Shown here in pieces: positions 44,941 through 53,826 of a DNA stretch of 64,000 nt; position 1 is the stretch's first letter, and every line of letters begins with the position of its first letter. The notes below the pieces were generated by a model. That model was not told where the DNA came from. It made no database searches and worked only from the letters and a program-made list of their open reading frames with translations. The position numbers were made by a program, and so were the translations under genes. This DNA is from Paraburkholderia flava (GTDB taxonomy: Bacteria > Pseudomonadota > Gammaproteobacteria > Burkholderiales > Burkholderiaceae): positions 62,001 through 126,000 of the forward strand of contig NZ_SMRO01000005.1 of NCBI RefSeq assembly GCF_004359985.1, given 5' to 3'.

Positions 44941-45534
44941 ATGACCACCAAACCCGCAGCGACCGATGTTTCCATTCACGATCTGCTTGCCGGCCGTTGG
45001 AGCCCGCGAGCCTTCTCGAATGAACCGGTGACTCGCGAGCAACTGCATTCGATCCTCGAGGCGGCCCGCTGGGCGCCTTCTTCATACAACGCGCAGCCGT
45101 GGCGCTTCGTCGTGTTCGACCGCAGCACCGATGAAGCCGCGTACAAGCGCGCGTTCGCGACGCTCGTGCCGTTCAACCAGGGCTGGAATGGTCCGGTGCC
45201 GGTGCTGATCGCGGTCACGACGCAGACGTTGACGAGCAAGGGCGACGTCAATCGCTGCGCGCCGTACGATGCGGGCGCGGCAGCGATGTCGCTGGTGTTG
45301 CAGGCGCATGCGCTGGGTCTTGCCGCGCATCAGATGGCCGGCGTCGACGTGAACGCGTTTCGCAAGGAGTTCAGCATCCCCGACGACATCGAAGTGATCG
45401 CGATGATCGCGGTCGGTCACTACGGCGATCCGGCGAAACTCGATCCGGCGTTGCGCGATCGCGAACGCGCTGCGCGTACGCGTGTGCCGCTCGGCGAAGT
45501 TGCGTTTGCAGGGGCGTGGAAGAAGCCGTTCTGA
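44941..45534 (+). CDS. Nitroreductase-family FMN oxidoreductase
   Basis: 197 aa. The family N-terminus RWSPRAFSNEPVTREQLHSILEAARWAPSSYNAQPWRFVVF contains the FMN phosphate-binding Arg/Ser residues. DAGAAAMSLVLQAHALGLAAHQMAGVD is the second conserved block. Likely reduces nitro, quinone or enone substrates using NAD(P)H. It is 158 bp after the MFS gene; an intrinsic terminator follows. Confidence 0.9.
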   Translation: MTTKPAATDVSIHDLLAGRWSPRAFSNEPVTREQLHSILEAARWAPSSYNAQPWRFVVFDRSTDEAAYKRAFATLVPFNQGWNGPVPVLIAVTTQTLTSKGDVNRCAPYDAGAAAMSLVLQAHALGLAAHQMAGVDVNAFRKEFSIPDDIEVIAMIAVGHYGDPAKLDPALRDRERAARTRVPLGEVAFAGAWKKPF

Positions 45535-45566
45535 ATTTGAGTGGCTGTTGTTGTTTGATCGATGTG

Positions 45567-45598
45567 AAAACGCGTGGTGTGTACCGCGCGTTTTTTTT
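45567..45598 (+). terminator. Intrinsic terminator after the nitroreductase gene
   Basis: AAAACGCGTGG, a 6-nt loop, then CCGCGCGTTTT and a T-run to 45598. The stem has one wobble pair. The A-rich 5' side may also help termination of the convergent MFS gene. Confidence 0.82.
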
Positions 45599-45622
45599 AT
45601 GGGCGCGTGCGTTCAGTGCCAA

Positions 45623-47095
45623 TCAATCGTCCGTGACTGCGGACAGCGGCGCCGCGACGCTCTCCAGCGATTTCCTCTCTGCATCGACACCCCAGATCGA
45701 CACGATGATCGCTGCAGCGATCATCAGCGCCGAGCCGACCAGATAGCCGGTGTACACCTCACTGCGCTGATGCGAGTCGATCAGCCGCCCAAAAAACGCC
45801 GGACCCGCGATGCCACCGAGCGCCGTGCCGAACGCATAAAAGACGGCGATCGCGAGCGCACGGATTTCGAGCGGAAACGATTCGCTGACGGTCAGATACG
45901 CCGAACTCGCCGCCGCCGACGCGAAGAAAAAAATTATCATCCACGCGATCGTCTGCGTCGTCACGGTGAGCCACTGCTGCTCGAACAGATAGCCACTGCC
46001 GGCGAGCAGAATCCCCGACAGCGCGTAAGTCGTCGCGATCATCTTGCGTCGGCCGATCACGTCGAACAGTCTGCCAAGCAACAGCGGTCCGAGAAAATTG
46101 CCGAGCGCGAACGGCAGCAGATACCAGCCGATGTGATCGCCCGGCACGCGATAAAAATCCGTGAGCACGAGCGCGTACGTGAAGAAGATCGCGTTGTAGA
46201 AGAACGCCTGCGCGGTCATCAGCGAGAGGCCGACCAGCGAGCGTCGCCGGTGCAGCGTGAAGAGCGCATGGAACACTTCGCGCAGCGCGGTGTGCGAGCG
46301 TGCGCGTAACCGCAGCAGCGGCGCATGGTCGATCGTCGGCAGTGTGTGGCCTTGTGCGCGAAAGCGCGTCTCGATGTTTTCGACGATCGTGCGCGCTTCG
46401 TCAGGCTGACCGTGCGTCAGCAGCCAGCGCGGGCTTTCGGGCACCCATGCGCGCATCGGCAGGATCGCGAGCGCGAGCGCCGCGCCGATGAAGAAGCACG
46501 CACGCCAGCCCCAGTCGCCTGGCAGCAGGCCGGGGTCGAGCAATACCAATGAGCCCGCTGCGCCGATCCCCGCACCGATCCAGAACGTCCCGTTGATCGC
46601 GAGGTCGGTCCAGCCGCGCACGCGCGCCGGCGTGAACTCCTGGATCGTCGAGTTGATCGCGGTGTATTCGCCGCCGATCCCCGCACCGGTCAGAAAGCGG
46701 AACACGATGAAGCTCGCGAGATTCCACGACAGCGCGGTCGCGGCGGTTGCTGCGAGATACAGCGCGAGCGTGATGAAGAACAGCTTGCGCCGGCCGAGCC
46801 GGTCGGTCAGCCAGCCGAAGCCGAGCGCGCCGAGCACGGCACCCGCGATGTACGCGCTGCCGGTCAGCCCGACATCCGCATTCGAAAAGTGCAGCGCGGG
46901 GCTCGTCTTCAGCGCGCTCGCGACCGCGCCTGCCAGCGTCACCTCGAGTCCGTCGAGCAGCCACGTGATGCCGAGCGCCGCGACGATCAGCGAATGAAAG
47001 CGGCCCCACGGCAGGCGGTCGAGCCGCGCGGGCAGGTCGGTCTCGACGATCGCGGGCGATGTCTCGCGCGCGGCGACGGTGGACGGCTCGGTCAT
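45623..47095 (-). CDS. MFS transporter (sugar-porter/aromatic-acid type)
   Basis: 490-aa twelve-helix permease. The first helix region is ALGITWLLDGLEVTLAGAVASAL. The A-loop signature is LGFGWLTDRLGRRKLFF, followed by FRFLTGAGIGGEYTAINSTIQEF and, in the second half, LGRLFDVIGRRKMIATTY. This D(R/V)xGRRK repeat is typical of SHS/AAHS-like carriers for organic or aromatic acids. Substrate unknown. It is divergent from the Hsp70-like gene by 140 bp. Confidence 0.88.
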   Translation of the reverse strand: MTEPSTVAARETSPAIVETDLPARLDRLPWGRFHSLIVAALGITWLLDGLEVTLAGAVASALKTSPALHFSNADVGLTGSAYIAGAVLGALGFGWLTDRLGRRKLFFITLALYLAATAATALSWNLASFIVFRFLTGAGIGGEYTAINSTIQEFTPARVRGWTDLAINGTFWIGAGIGAAGSLVLLDPGLLPGDWGWRACFFIGAALALAILPMRAWVPESPRWLLTHGQPDEARTIVENIETRFRAQGHTLPTIDHAPLLRLRARSHTALREVFHALFTLHRRRSLVGLSLMTAQAFFYNAIFFTYALVLTDFYRVPGDHIGWYLLPFALGNFLGPLLLGRLFDVIGRRKMIATTYALSGILLAGSGYLFEQQWLTVTTQTIAWMIIFFFASAAASSAYLTVSESFPLEIRALAIAVFYAFGTALGGIAGPAFFGRLIDSHQRSEVYTGYLVGSALMIAAAIIVSIWGVDAERKSLESVAAPLSAVTDD

Positions 47096-47170
47096 TTCCG
47101 CTTGTCTCCCGGATCGGTGGAATTGGACGGTTATCCGGCGGAAGCGAGCAATTTCCGTTCCGCGGGCCGG

Positions 47171-47198
47171 TTGCCGGGCGTCGCGGTTTCGTGATAAA
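47171..47198 (+). promoter_or_regulatory. Possible promoter of the Hsp70-like gene
   Basis: TTGCCG (47171-47176), a 16-bp spacer, then GATAAA (47193-47198), 38 bp upstream of ATG 47236. Moderate consensus match only. Confidence 0.35.
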
Positions 47199-47235
47199 AA
47201 GCCCGTCCTCTTTCTGTCGGCGGCGGCTTTTCGCG

Positions 47236-48486
47236 ATGACTTACTGTGCGATTGACTTCGGCACGTCGAATTCGGCGGTCGCGTTGCCCGATGCCGGCGT
47301 GCTGCGGCTCGCGCCTGTCGAAGGCGACTTCACGACGCTGCCGACCGCTGTCTTCTTCAACACCGACGAGAATACGCGCGCATTCGGTCGTGCCGCGATC
47401 GACGCGTATGTCGACGGCTTCGACGGCCGGCTGATGCGCTCGATGAAGAGCATCCTCGGCTCGGCGCTCGCGGAGACCACGACCGATCTCGGCGACGGCT
47501 CCGCGATCCGCTACACCGACATCATCGCGATCTTCGTCGATCATCTGAAGCGTCGCGCTGAAGCGGCTGCGGGCGAATCGATCGGGCGCGCGGTGCTCGG
47601 GCGGCCGGTGTTCTTCGTCGACGACGATCCGCGCGCGGATCTGCTCGCGCAGCAGCAGCTCGAGGCGGCGGCGCGTTCGGTGGGGCTGAACGAAATCCAC
47701 TTCCAGTACGAACCGATCGCGGCCGCCTTCGACTACGAATCGCATCTGAACAAGGAAGGGCTCGTGCTGGTCGCCGACATCGGCGGCGGCACGTCGGACT
47801 TTTCGCTCGTGCGCGTGGGCCCCGAGCGGATGAAGCAGATCGACCGCAAGGACGACGTGCTCGCGCATCACGGCGTGCACGTCGCGGGCACCGACTTCGA
47901 CCGGCGCGTCGAACTCGCGACGATCCTGCGCGAACTCGGCAACCAGAGCTTCGATCCCGAAGGCCGCGAGGTGCCGAACCGCGTCTACTTCGATCTCGCG
48001 ACCTGGCATCTGATCAACACCGTGTACGCGCCGAAGCGCGTCAGCGAACTGTCGCTGATGCGGCACCTGTACACCGATGTGCGTCATCACGATCGCCTGA
48101 TGCGCGTGGTCGAACGACGGCTCGGTCATGCGCTCGCGGCGCACGCGGAAGAAGCGAAGATCGGCGTCGCTGCCGGCGGCGAAACGCTGATTGATCTCGA
48201 CGACGTGGAAGACGATCTGCGTCTCGCATTCGACGAAACGCAACTCGTCGCGGCCGGTCACGACGAGACGCAGCGGATCGTGCAGGCGGCCCGCGAGACG
48301 GTCAAGGCGGCGGGCATCGCGACGCAGGACGTGACCGCGATCTATTTCACCGGTGGGTCGACGGGGCTGAAGTTTTTGTCGGCTGCGTTAGCGGCGGCGT
48401 TTCCGGATGCGGAGCCGGTGTTCGGCGACCGTCTCGCGAGCGTCGCGACCGGGCTCGGCATTCACGCGCAGCGGCTCTTTCGATGA
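47236..48486 (+). CDS. YegD-like Hsp70-family protein lacking a substrate-binding domain
   Basis: 416 aa consisting essentially of an actin/Hsp70 ATPase domain. The phosphate-1 motif is AIDFGTSNSAVALPDAG, phosphate-2 is LVADIGGGTSDFSLV, and the adenosine motif is IYFTGGSTGLKFL. DnaK's C-terminal peptide-binding and lid domains are missing, as in E. coli YegD (450 aa). No DnaJ or GrpE gene is nearby. ATG 47236 is chosen; the upstream frame overlaps the divergent MFS promoter. Cellular role unknown. Confidence 0.9.
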   Translation: MTYCAIDFGTSNSAVALPDAGVLRLAPVEGDFTTLPTAVFFNTDENTRAFGRAAIDAYVDGFDGRLMRSMKSILGSALAETTTDLGDGSAIRYTDIIAIFVDHLKRRAEAAAGESIGRAVLGRPVFFVDDDPRADLLAQQQLEAAARSVGLNEIHFQYEPIAAAFDYESHLNKEGLVLVADIGGGTSDFSLVRVGPERMKQIDRKDDVLAHHGVHVAGTDFDRRVELATILRELGNQSFDPEGREVPNRVYFDLATWHLINTVYAPKRVSELSLMRHLYTDVRHHDRLMRVVERRLGHALAAHAEEAKIGVAAGGETLIDLDDVEDDLRLAFDETQLVAAGHDETQRIVQAARETVKAAGIATQDVTAIYFTGGSTGLKFLSAALAAAFPDAEPVFGDRLASVATGLGIHAQRLFR

Positions 48487-48557
48487 ATCGATGAATCGCT
48501 GAGGTTCGCGTTTTGTGCCGTTATGGTTTATCGCCTGCGCAATAAACCGCGACCAAT

Positions 48558-48586
48558 AAAAAACCCCGCCGAGGCGGGGTTTTTTT
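48558..48586. terminator. Bidirectional intrinsic terminator between Hsp70-like and csp genes
   Basis: AAAAAACCCCGCC-GA-GGCGGGGTTTTTTT: a perfect stem with A- and T-tracts on both sides, serving the plus-strand Hsp70-like gene and the minus-strand cold-shock gene. Confidence 0.92.
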
Positions 48587-48610
48587 GCGTCCAGAAGGAA
48601 GCGTTGCTGC

Positions 48611-48814
48611 TTACACCGGCTTGATGTTAGCGGCTTGCTTGCCCTTCGGGCCCGTCTTCACTTCGAAAGACACTTTCTGGTTTTCTTGCAGCGTCTTGAA
48701 GCCTTCCGTGCGGATTTCCGAGAAATGCGCGAACAGATCTTCGCCGCCGCCGTCCGGCGTGATGAAGCCAAAGCCCTTTGCGTCATTGAACCACTTGACG
48801 GTACCGGTTTCCAT
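48611..48814 (-). CDS. cspA: Cold-shock protein (CspA family)
   Basis: 67-aa OB-fold RNA chaperone. RNP1 is KGFGFI within [20 protein letters not shown] and RNP2 is DLFAHFSEI. Length and sequence are classic. A strong promoter lies about 150 bp upstream (separate entry), leaving a long 5' leader of the kind that controls cold-inducible csp mRNAs. Which csp paralogue this is cannot be told from the window. Confidence 0.95.
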   Translation of the reverse strand: METGTVKWFNDAKGFGFITPDGGGEDLFAHFSEIRTEGFKTLQENQKVSFEVKTGPKGKQAANIKPV

Positions 48815-49260
48815 ATTACTTAGTTCCTAAAGATGATAAATAAGGCCGAAGCCCGTGGGGTGCATGAAAATCAAGGAAGGGGGTAATGGGACCAACCGGA
48901 GTACCGTTGATGGGCGAACTACGAAAGACCAATTCACTCGCCGCTTGAAATCCTGCCCGTCCGTTATACGGATATTTCGGGCCGAGGTCAACTCAATCCC
49001 GCCCTTGATAGGGGGTTTTTTACGGATGGCTCAAGTCTTGCTTACAAAGCTTGCTATTTGCTCGATTTTTTTGTAGGGACACTCGCATTTCCCTGCAATC
49101 ATTTGGTGCAGTCGTTAAACTACGCGCCGCATGGCGCTTGCACTCCTTCATTGGATGGCACCATGTATGCCGGTCAGTCGCCGGGAGACGATGTGCATGC
49201 AGTATTGCAGGACAAGGCGACCCATGACATGACCGCATGTACTCGAATACAGGAGAAGAC
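48815..49260. other. 446-bp divergent region: csp leader and promoter, permease upstream DNA
   Basis: No gene is supported. The left part (48815-48956) is the putative csp 5' UTR; the promoter is at 48963-48991. The right part holds a small hairpin GCGCC-GCAT-GGCGC (49124-49137) and a weak -10 (TAAACT, 49116-49121) that might serve the permease gene. Confidence 0.55.
48963..48991 (-). promoter_or_regulatory. Strong sigma-70 promoter of the cold-shock gene
   Basis: On the minus strand, TTGACC (48991-48986), an exact 17-bp spacer, and TATAAC (48968-48963). The predicted start near 48956 gives a 5' leader of about 140 nt before the csp ATG. Confidence 0.75.
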
Positions 49261-50853
49261 GTGAAGAGCTCAATTCAACGGAACATCGGCCCGGTCGCGC
49301 TGATGCTGACCGGCCTCGGTTCGATCATCGGCTCGGGCTGGCTGTTCGGCGCGTGGAAGGCGGCAAAGATTGCAGGGCCCGCGTCAATTTGTGCATGGGT
49401 GATCGGCGCGGTCGTGATCCTCGCGATTGCACTCACGTACGCCGAACTCGGCGCGATGTTTCCGGAGTCGGGTGGGATGGTGCGCTACGCGCGCTATTCG
49501 CACGGCGCGCTCGTCGGCTTCATCAGCGCATGGGCTAACTGGATCGCGATCGTGTCGGTGATTCCGATCGAGGCGGAAGCGTCGATCCAGTACATGAGCA
49601 CCTGGCCATATCAGTGGGCGCACGACCTGTTCGTCAACGGCTCATTGACTACATTAGGGCTACTGCTGTCCGCGGGGCTCGTGATTATCTATTTCCTGCT
49701 GAATTACTGGGGCGTCAAGCTGTTTGCGCGCGCCAACTCGGCGATCACCGTCTTCAAGTTCATCATTCCGGGCGCAACGATCCTCGGTCTGATGCTAACG
49801 GGTTTCCATCACGAGAACTTCGGCGACGCCACGACGTTCGCTCCGTACGGCTGGTCGGCGGTGTTCACGGCGGTCGCGACGAGCGGCATCGTGTTCGCGT
49901 TCAACGGCTTCCAGAGCCCGATCAACCTCGCAGGCGAAGCGCGCAATCCGGCGAAGAGCGTGCCGTTCGCGGTGATCGGCTCGATCCTGCTGGCGCTCGT
50001 GATCTACGTGTTGCTGCAGATCGCGTACATCGGCGCGGTGAATCCGACCGACGTGCTGAAGGGCTGGAGCCACTTCAACTTCGCGTCGCCGTTCGCGGAA
50101 CTGGCCATCGCGCTGAACCTGAACTGGCTCGCGATCCTGCTGTACGTCGACGCGTTCGTCAGCCCGAGCGGCACCGGCACGACCTACATGGCGACGACCA
50201 CGCGGATGATCTACGCGATGGAGCGCAACAACACGATGCCGAAGATGTTCGGCAACGTGCACCCGTTCTACGGCGTGCCGCGTCAGGCGATGTGGTTCAA
50301 CCTGCTCGTGTCGTTCATCTTCCTGTTCTTCTTCCGCGGCTGGAGCTCGCTCGCGGCGGTGATCTCGGTCGCGACGGTGATCTCGTACCTGACCGGCCCG
50401 ATCAGCCTGATGTCGCTGCGCCGCGCGGCCACCGACCTCGAGCGTCCGCTGCACATTCCGGGCATGTCGTTCATCGCTCCGTTCGCGTTCGTCTGCGCGT
50501 CGCTGATCCTGTACTGGGCGAAGTGGCCGCTGACCGGCGAAATCATCCTGCTGATGATCGTCGCGCTGCCGGTGTACTTCTACTATCAGGCGAAGGCCGG
50601 CTTCGCAGGCTGGGGCCGCGATCTGAAGGCGGCGTGGTGGCTGGTTGCGTATCTGCCGGTGATGGCGATCCTGTCGTTGATCGGCAGCAAGCAGTTCGGC
50701 GGCCGCAACGTACTGCCGTACGGCTGGGACATGCTGGTCGTGATCATCTGCGCGCTGATTTTCTACTACTGGGGCGTGCATACCGGTTATCGCACCGAGT
50801 ATCTCGACGAGCGTGAGCAGCAGGACGATATCCTTGAGGGGATCGGCGCCTGA
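49261..50853 (+). CDS. APC-superfamily amino acid permease
   Basis: 530-aa permease with about twelve helices. The substrate-binding first helix is GPVALMLTGLGSIIGSGWLFGAW, and the conserved FAFNGFQSPINLAGEARNP lies in helix 6. The final ~60 residues include a polar tail (YLDEREQQDDILEGIGA). GTG 49261 is preferred because CAGGAGA lies at the right distance; an upstream ATG at 49237 adds eight residues. Amino acid specificity is unknown. A strong terminator follows. Confidence 0.9.
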   Translation: MKSSIQRNIGPVALMLTGLGSIIGSGWLFGAWKAAKIAGPASICAWVIGAVVILAIALTYAELGAMFPESGGMVRYARYSHGALVGFISAWANWIAIVSVIPIEAEASIQYMSTWPYQWAHDLFVNGSLTTLGLLLSAGLVIIYFLLNYWGVKLFARANSAITVFKFIIPGATILGLMLTGFHHENFGDATTFAPYGWSAVFTAVATSGIVFAFNGFQSPINLAGEARNPAKSVPFAVIGSILLALVIYVLLQIAYIGAVNPTDVLKGWSHFNFASPFAELAIALNLNWLAILLYVDAFVSPSGTGTTYMATTTRMIYAMERNNTMPKMFGNVHPFYGVPRQAMWFNLLVSFIFLFFFRGWSSLAAVISVATVISYLTGPISLMSLRRAATDLERPLHIPGMSFIAPFAFVCASLILYWAKWPLTGEIILLMIVALPVYFYYQAKAGFAGWGRDLKAAWWLVAYLPVMAILSLIGSKQFGGRNVLPYGWDMLVVIICALIFYYWGVHTGYRTEYLDEREQQDDILEGIGA

Positions 50854-50899
50854 TTGTTCGCGGTTGTGCCGCGTTGCTGGCGGCACAGTCTAGTGAAAA

Positions 50900-50935
50900 A
50901 CAAAGCCCGCCTGACGTGAGTCAGGCGGGCTTTGT
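50900..50935. terminator. Bidirectional terminator between the permease and dioxygenase genes
   Basis: ACAAAGCCCGCCTGAC, GTGA loop, then the exact complement ending GGGCTTTGT: a perfect 16-bp stem. The T-run is short on both sides, but the stem is strong and sits between two convergent genes. Confidence 0.85.
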
Positions 50936-50960
50936 CGTTCTGGTCGGGTCGACGCGGCGC

Positions 50961-51746
50961 TTACGCGTTGCCGAATACGTAGTTCGTCATCGCGAGCGCA
51001 CGCTGATACGTACCGAGCGACTGGATCTGCAGCGTGTAGTTGTCATCCGCGGCACCGAGCGCGGCGAATACCGGCAGCAGATGCTCGTCGGTCGGATGCA
51101 TCAGTGCGGCGTGCGGCGCACGGTTCCGGTAGTCGAGCAGCGCATCGATGTCGCGCGCGGCCAGCCGGTCCTCGAACCAGTCGGTGAATTCGGCGACGCG
51201 CGGATCGGCGTCTTCCGGCCGCGCCGAAAAATCGGCGGCGCGCAGGTTGTGCGTGATCTGGCCGGAGCCGATCACCATCACGCCATCGTCCTGCAACTCG
51301 CGCAACGCACGGCCGACGCGAAAGTGATGCGCGGCGTCCATGTGCGGCTGGATCGACAATTGAGCGACCGGAATGTCGGCGTCGGGGAACATCAGCAGCA
51401 TCGGCACCCACGCGCCGTGATCGAGGCCGTGCGGCTGCGTCGAGGCGGCCACGCCGTGCGCGTCGAGCATCGCAGCAGCGCGGCGTGCGACGTCGGGTGC
51501 GCCAGGTGCCGCGTACTCGATCTCATAGAGCGCGCGCGGAAAGCCGTAGAAGTCGTGAATCGTCTCCGGACGCTCGGCGGTGCTCGCGACCGGCGCGGCG
51601 GTGCCCCAGTGCGCCGACAGCATCAGGATCGATTCGGGACGCGGCAATTGCGCCGACAGCGTCGCGAATTCACCGGACGGTAACGACGGGTCGATCGGCA
51701 GCGTCGGTGCACCGTGGGACAGGAAGAGGGTAGGCAAGCGGTTCAT
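50961..51746 (-). CDS. DODA-type extradiol dioxygenase (YgiD-like)
   Basis: 261-aa class III extradiol ring-cleavage dioxygenase of the 4,5-DOPA dioxygenase family. Metal ligands are suggested by LFLSHGAPTLP and MLSAHWGT. GLDHGAWVPM and LMHPTDEHLLPVF supply catalytic His residues. Physiological substrate unknown. ATG 51746 (MNRLPTLFLS) is chosen because the upstream extension to 51992 is Arg-rich noise. Downstream neighbour of ubiX on the same strand. Confidence 0.9.
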   Translation of the reverse strand: MNRLPTLFLSHGAPTLPIDPSLPSGEFATLSAQLPRPESILMLSAHWGTAAPVASTAERPETIHDFYGFPRALYEIEYAAPGAPDVARRAAAMLDAHGVAASTQPHGLDHGAWVPMLLMFPDADIPVAQLSIQPHMDAAHHFRVGRALRELQDDGVMVIGSGQITHNLRAADFSARPEDADPRVAEFTDWFEDRLAARDIDALLDYRNRAPHAALMHPTDEHLLPVFAALGAADDNYTLQIQSLGTYQRALAMTNYVFGNA

Positions 51747-51888
51747 CGCAGCGGCGCCGCGACGGGCGCGGCGTGAAAGTTGGGTTGCCTTCAATATAGA
51801 GGCGAACCACCGGCAGATAAACGGGCGAAAGGGGAATTGATTGTGTCGCTGGTGTTGCGAATCGCGAGCGGCCCTTCGCTCTTTCCGC

Positions 51889-52509
51889 TTACTCGTCGTC
51901 GCTGGAACGCAGCCCTTGCCACGCAGGCGCCAACGCCGGCCCGAGCGCAAACAGATCAAGGACACGCGCGACGGTGTGATCGACCATCTCATCGATCGAC
52001 TTGGGCGCGTTGTAAAACGCCGGCAACGGCGGAAAGATCACGCCGCCCATCTCAGTCACGGCCGTCATATTGCGCAGGTGCGCGAGATTCAGCGGCGTTT
52101 CGCGGACCATCAGCACGAGCCGGCGCCGCTCTTTCAGCGTGACGTCGGCGGCGCGCGCGATCAGGTTGTCCGACAGACCGTGCGCGATGCTCGCGAGCGT
52201 TTTCATCGAGCACGGCGCGACGATCATGCCGTCGGTCGCGAACGAGCCTGACGCGATGCTCGCGCCGACGTCGCGCACCGGATGGACCACGTCGGCAAGC
52301 GCGTGCACGTCGTCTTTCGACAACTGCAGTTCATGCCGGACGTTGAGCCAGCCCGCGCTGGAAATCAGCAGATGGGATTGCACGCCGCCGACGCGGCGCA
52401 GCGTTTCGAGAAGCCGGACGCCGTAGATGGCGCCGGTCGCACCGGTGATCGCGACGATCAGCCGGCGCGGTGCCGCGGCCTGTGATGTGGAGGAGAGCGG
52501 CACCGTCAT
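51889..52509 (-). CDS. ubiX: Flavin prenyltransferase UbiX
   Basis: 206-aa enzyme that makes prenylated FMN for UbiD-type decarboxylases, needed for ubiquinone synthesis. The flavin-binding N-terminus is LIVAITGATGAIYGVRLLETL. Conserved GSFATDGMIVAPCSMKTLASIAHG and the C-terminal GGVIFPPLPAFYNAPKSIDEMV follow. The start is ATG 52509; a TTG three codons upstream is less likely. UbiD is not in this window. Confidence 0.94.
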   Translation of the reverse strand: MTVPLSSTSQAAAPRRLIVAITGATGAIYGVRLLETLRRVGGVQSHLLISSAGWLNVRHELQLSKDDVHALADVVHPVRDVGASIASGSFATDGMIVAPCSMKTLASIAHGLSDNLIARAADVTLKERRRLVLMVRETPLNLAHLRNMTAVTEMGGVIFPPLPAFYNAPKSIDEMVDHTVARVLDLFALGPALAPAWQGLRSSDDE

Positions 52510-52541
52510 GCGGGACAACGACAGCGGTTAACGCGCGCCGC

Positions 52542-52853
52542 TCAGGCGGCGGCGAACAGTTGCTGCAGTTCGCCCGACTGGTACATCTCCATCATGATGT
52601 CCGAGCCGCCGATGAATTCGCCCTTCACGTACAGCTGCGGAATGGTCGGCCAGTTCGAGAATTCCTTGATGCCCTGGCGGACGCCGTCGTCTTCGAGGAC
52701 GTTGACGGTCTTCGGTTCGTCGACGCCACATGCCTTCAGGATCTGGATCGCGCGGCCCGAGAAGCCGCACATCGGAAATTGCGCGGTGCCCTTCATGAAG
52801 AGCACGACGGCGTTTTCGTCGACGATTTGCTTGATGCGTTGTTGCGTGTCCAT
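52542..52853 (-). CDS. grxD: Monothiol glutaredoxin GrxD (CGFS type)
   Basis: 103-aa CGFS glutaredoxin. The active site is Cys29-Gly-Phe-Ser32 in FPMCGFSGRAIQILKACG, with the GSH-binding WPTIPQLYVKGEFIGGSDIMMEM segment. These proteins carry [2Fe-2S] clusters and partner with BolA/IbaG proteins; an ibaG gene occurs at 8560. It lies between prmC and ubiX on the same strand. Confidence 0.95.
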   Translation of the reverse strand: MDTQQRIKQIVDENAVVLFMKGTAQFPMCGFSGRAIQILKACGVDEPKTVNVLEDDGVRQGIKEFSNWPTIPQLYVKGEFIGGSDIMMEMYQSGELQQLFAAA

Positions 52854-52946
52854 GAGACTGACCTTGCGGTTCCGGAATGGTGGGGGATAGGCTGAAATGA
52901 TAGCGGATTTCGCTACAGCCGGCCGGGCGTGGCTCGACGGCCGGGT

Positions 52947-53816
52947 TCAGGCACTGGCGAGTCCGCCGCTAATTCTCTCGATGCCGGCGAGATCGCACGC
53001 CGACCGGACGTCGCGCAACCCGGCCGCCGACAGCAGCGTTCGCACGGCGGCAGCCTGATCGTAGCCGTGCTCGATCCACAGCGCGCCGCCGGCGGCGAGC
53101 CGTGCCGGCGCACCGGCGACGATCGTGCGAATGGCCGACAGGCCGTCTGCTTCGTCGGTGAGCGCGCCGCGCGGTTCGAAGCGCAGATCGCCTTGTACCA
53201 GGTGCGGATCGCCGTCCGCGATATATGGCGGGTTGCTGACGATTACGTCGAACGGTGCTTCGTTGGATGCGTCGAGGGCCGCGTACCAGTCGCCTTCGAG
53301 AAAGCGTAACGCACCGCCGGGCCGACGCGAATCGACGAGCCGCGCAGCGTTGCGTGCCGCGACCGCGAGCGCCTGTGCCGAGCGGTCGGTCGCGCAGACC
53401 CGTGCGTCGGGTCGTGTTGCAGCAATCGCAACCGCGATCGCGCCGCTGCCGGTGCCGAGATCGAGCACGCGAGGTGCGTGAGGTGCGCGAGGCGCATGCG
53501 ACAGGCTCCGGCCTTCGAGCGCCGCCAGCGCAGTCTCCACCAGCAGTTCCGTCTCTGGCCGTGGAATCAGCACGTCCGCAGTAACTTCGAATTCGAGCCC
53601 GAAGAATTCGCGCGTGCCGATCAACTGGGCAACCGGCTCGCCCACAACCCGACGTGCTTCGAGCGCACGATAACGAGCGATCGCCACAGCATCGAGCGGC
53701 TCGTCCGCACGCGTGATCAGCTCAGTACGCCGCCAGCCGAGCGCATGTCCGAGCAGAATGCGCGCTTCGAGCAACGGCAACGGCGAAGCACGGAGCAGGG
53801 TAGCAGCGGTATCCAT
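52947..53816 (-). CDS. prmC: Release factor glutamine methyltransferase PrmC (HemK)
   Basis: 289-aa SAM-dependent methyltransferase that N5-methylates the GGQ glutamine of release factors. An N-terminal helical domain (ARILLGHALGWRRTELITR) precedes the Rossmann domain with VLDLGTGSGAIAVAIAATRPDA and the catalytic NPPY (VIVSNPPYIADGD). It is 10 bp downstream of its substrate gene prfA, the usual hemA-prfA-prmC arrangement. Confidence 0.95.
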   Translation of the reverse strand: MDTAATLLRASPLPLLEARILLGHALGWRRTELITRADEPLDAVAIARYRALEARRVVGEPVAQLIGTREFFGLEFEVTADVLIPRPETELLVETALAALEGRSLSHAPRAPHAPRVLDLGTGSGAIAVAIAATRPDARVCATDRSAQALAVAARNAARLVDSRRPGGALRFLEGDWYAALDASNEAPFDVIVSNPPYIADGDPHLVQGDLRFEPRGALTDEADGLSAIRTIVAGAPARLAAGGALWIEHGYDQAAAVRTLLSAAGLRDVRSACDLAGIERISGGLASA

Positions 53817-53826
53817 CAGCGTGGGA

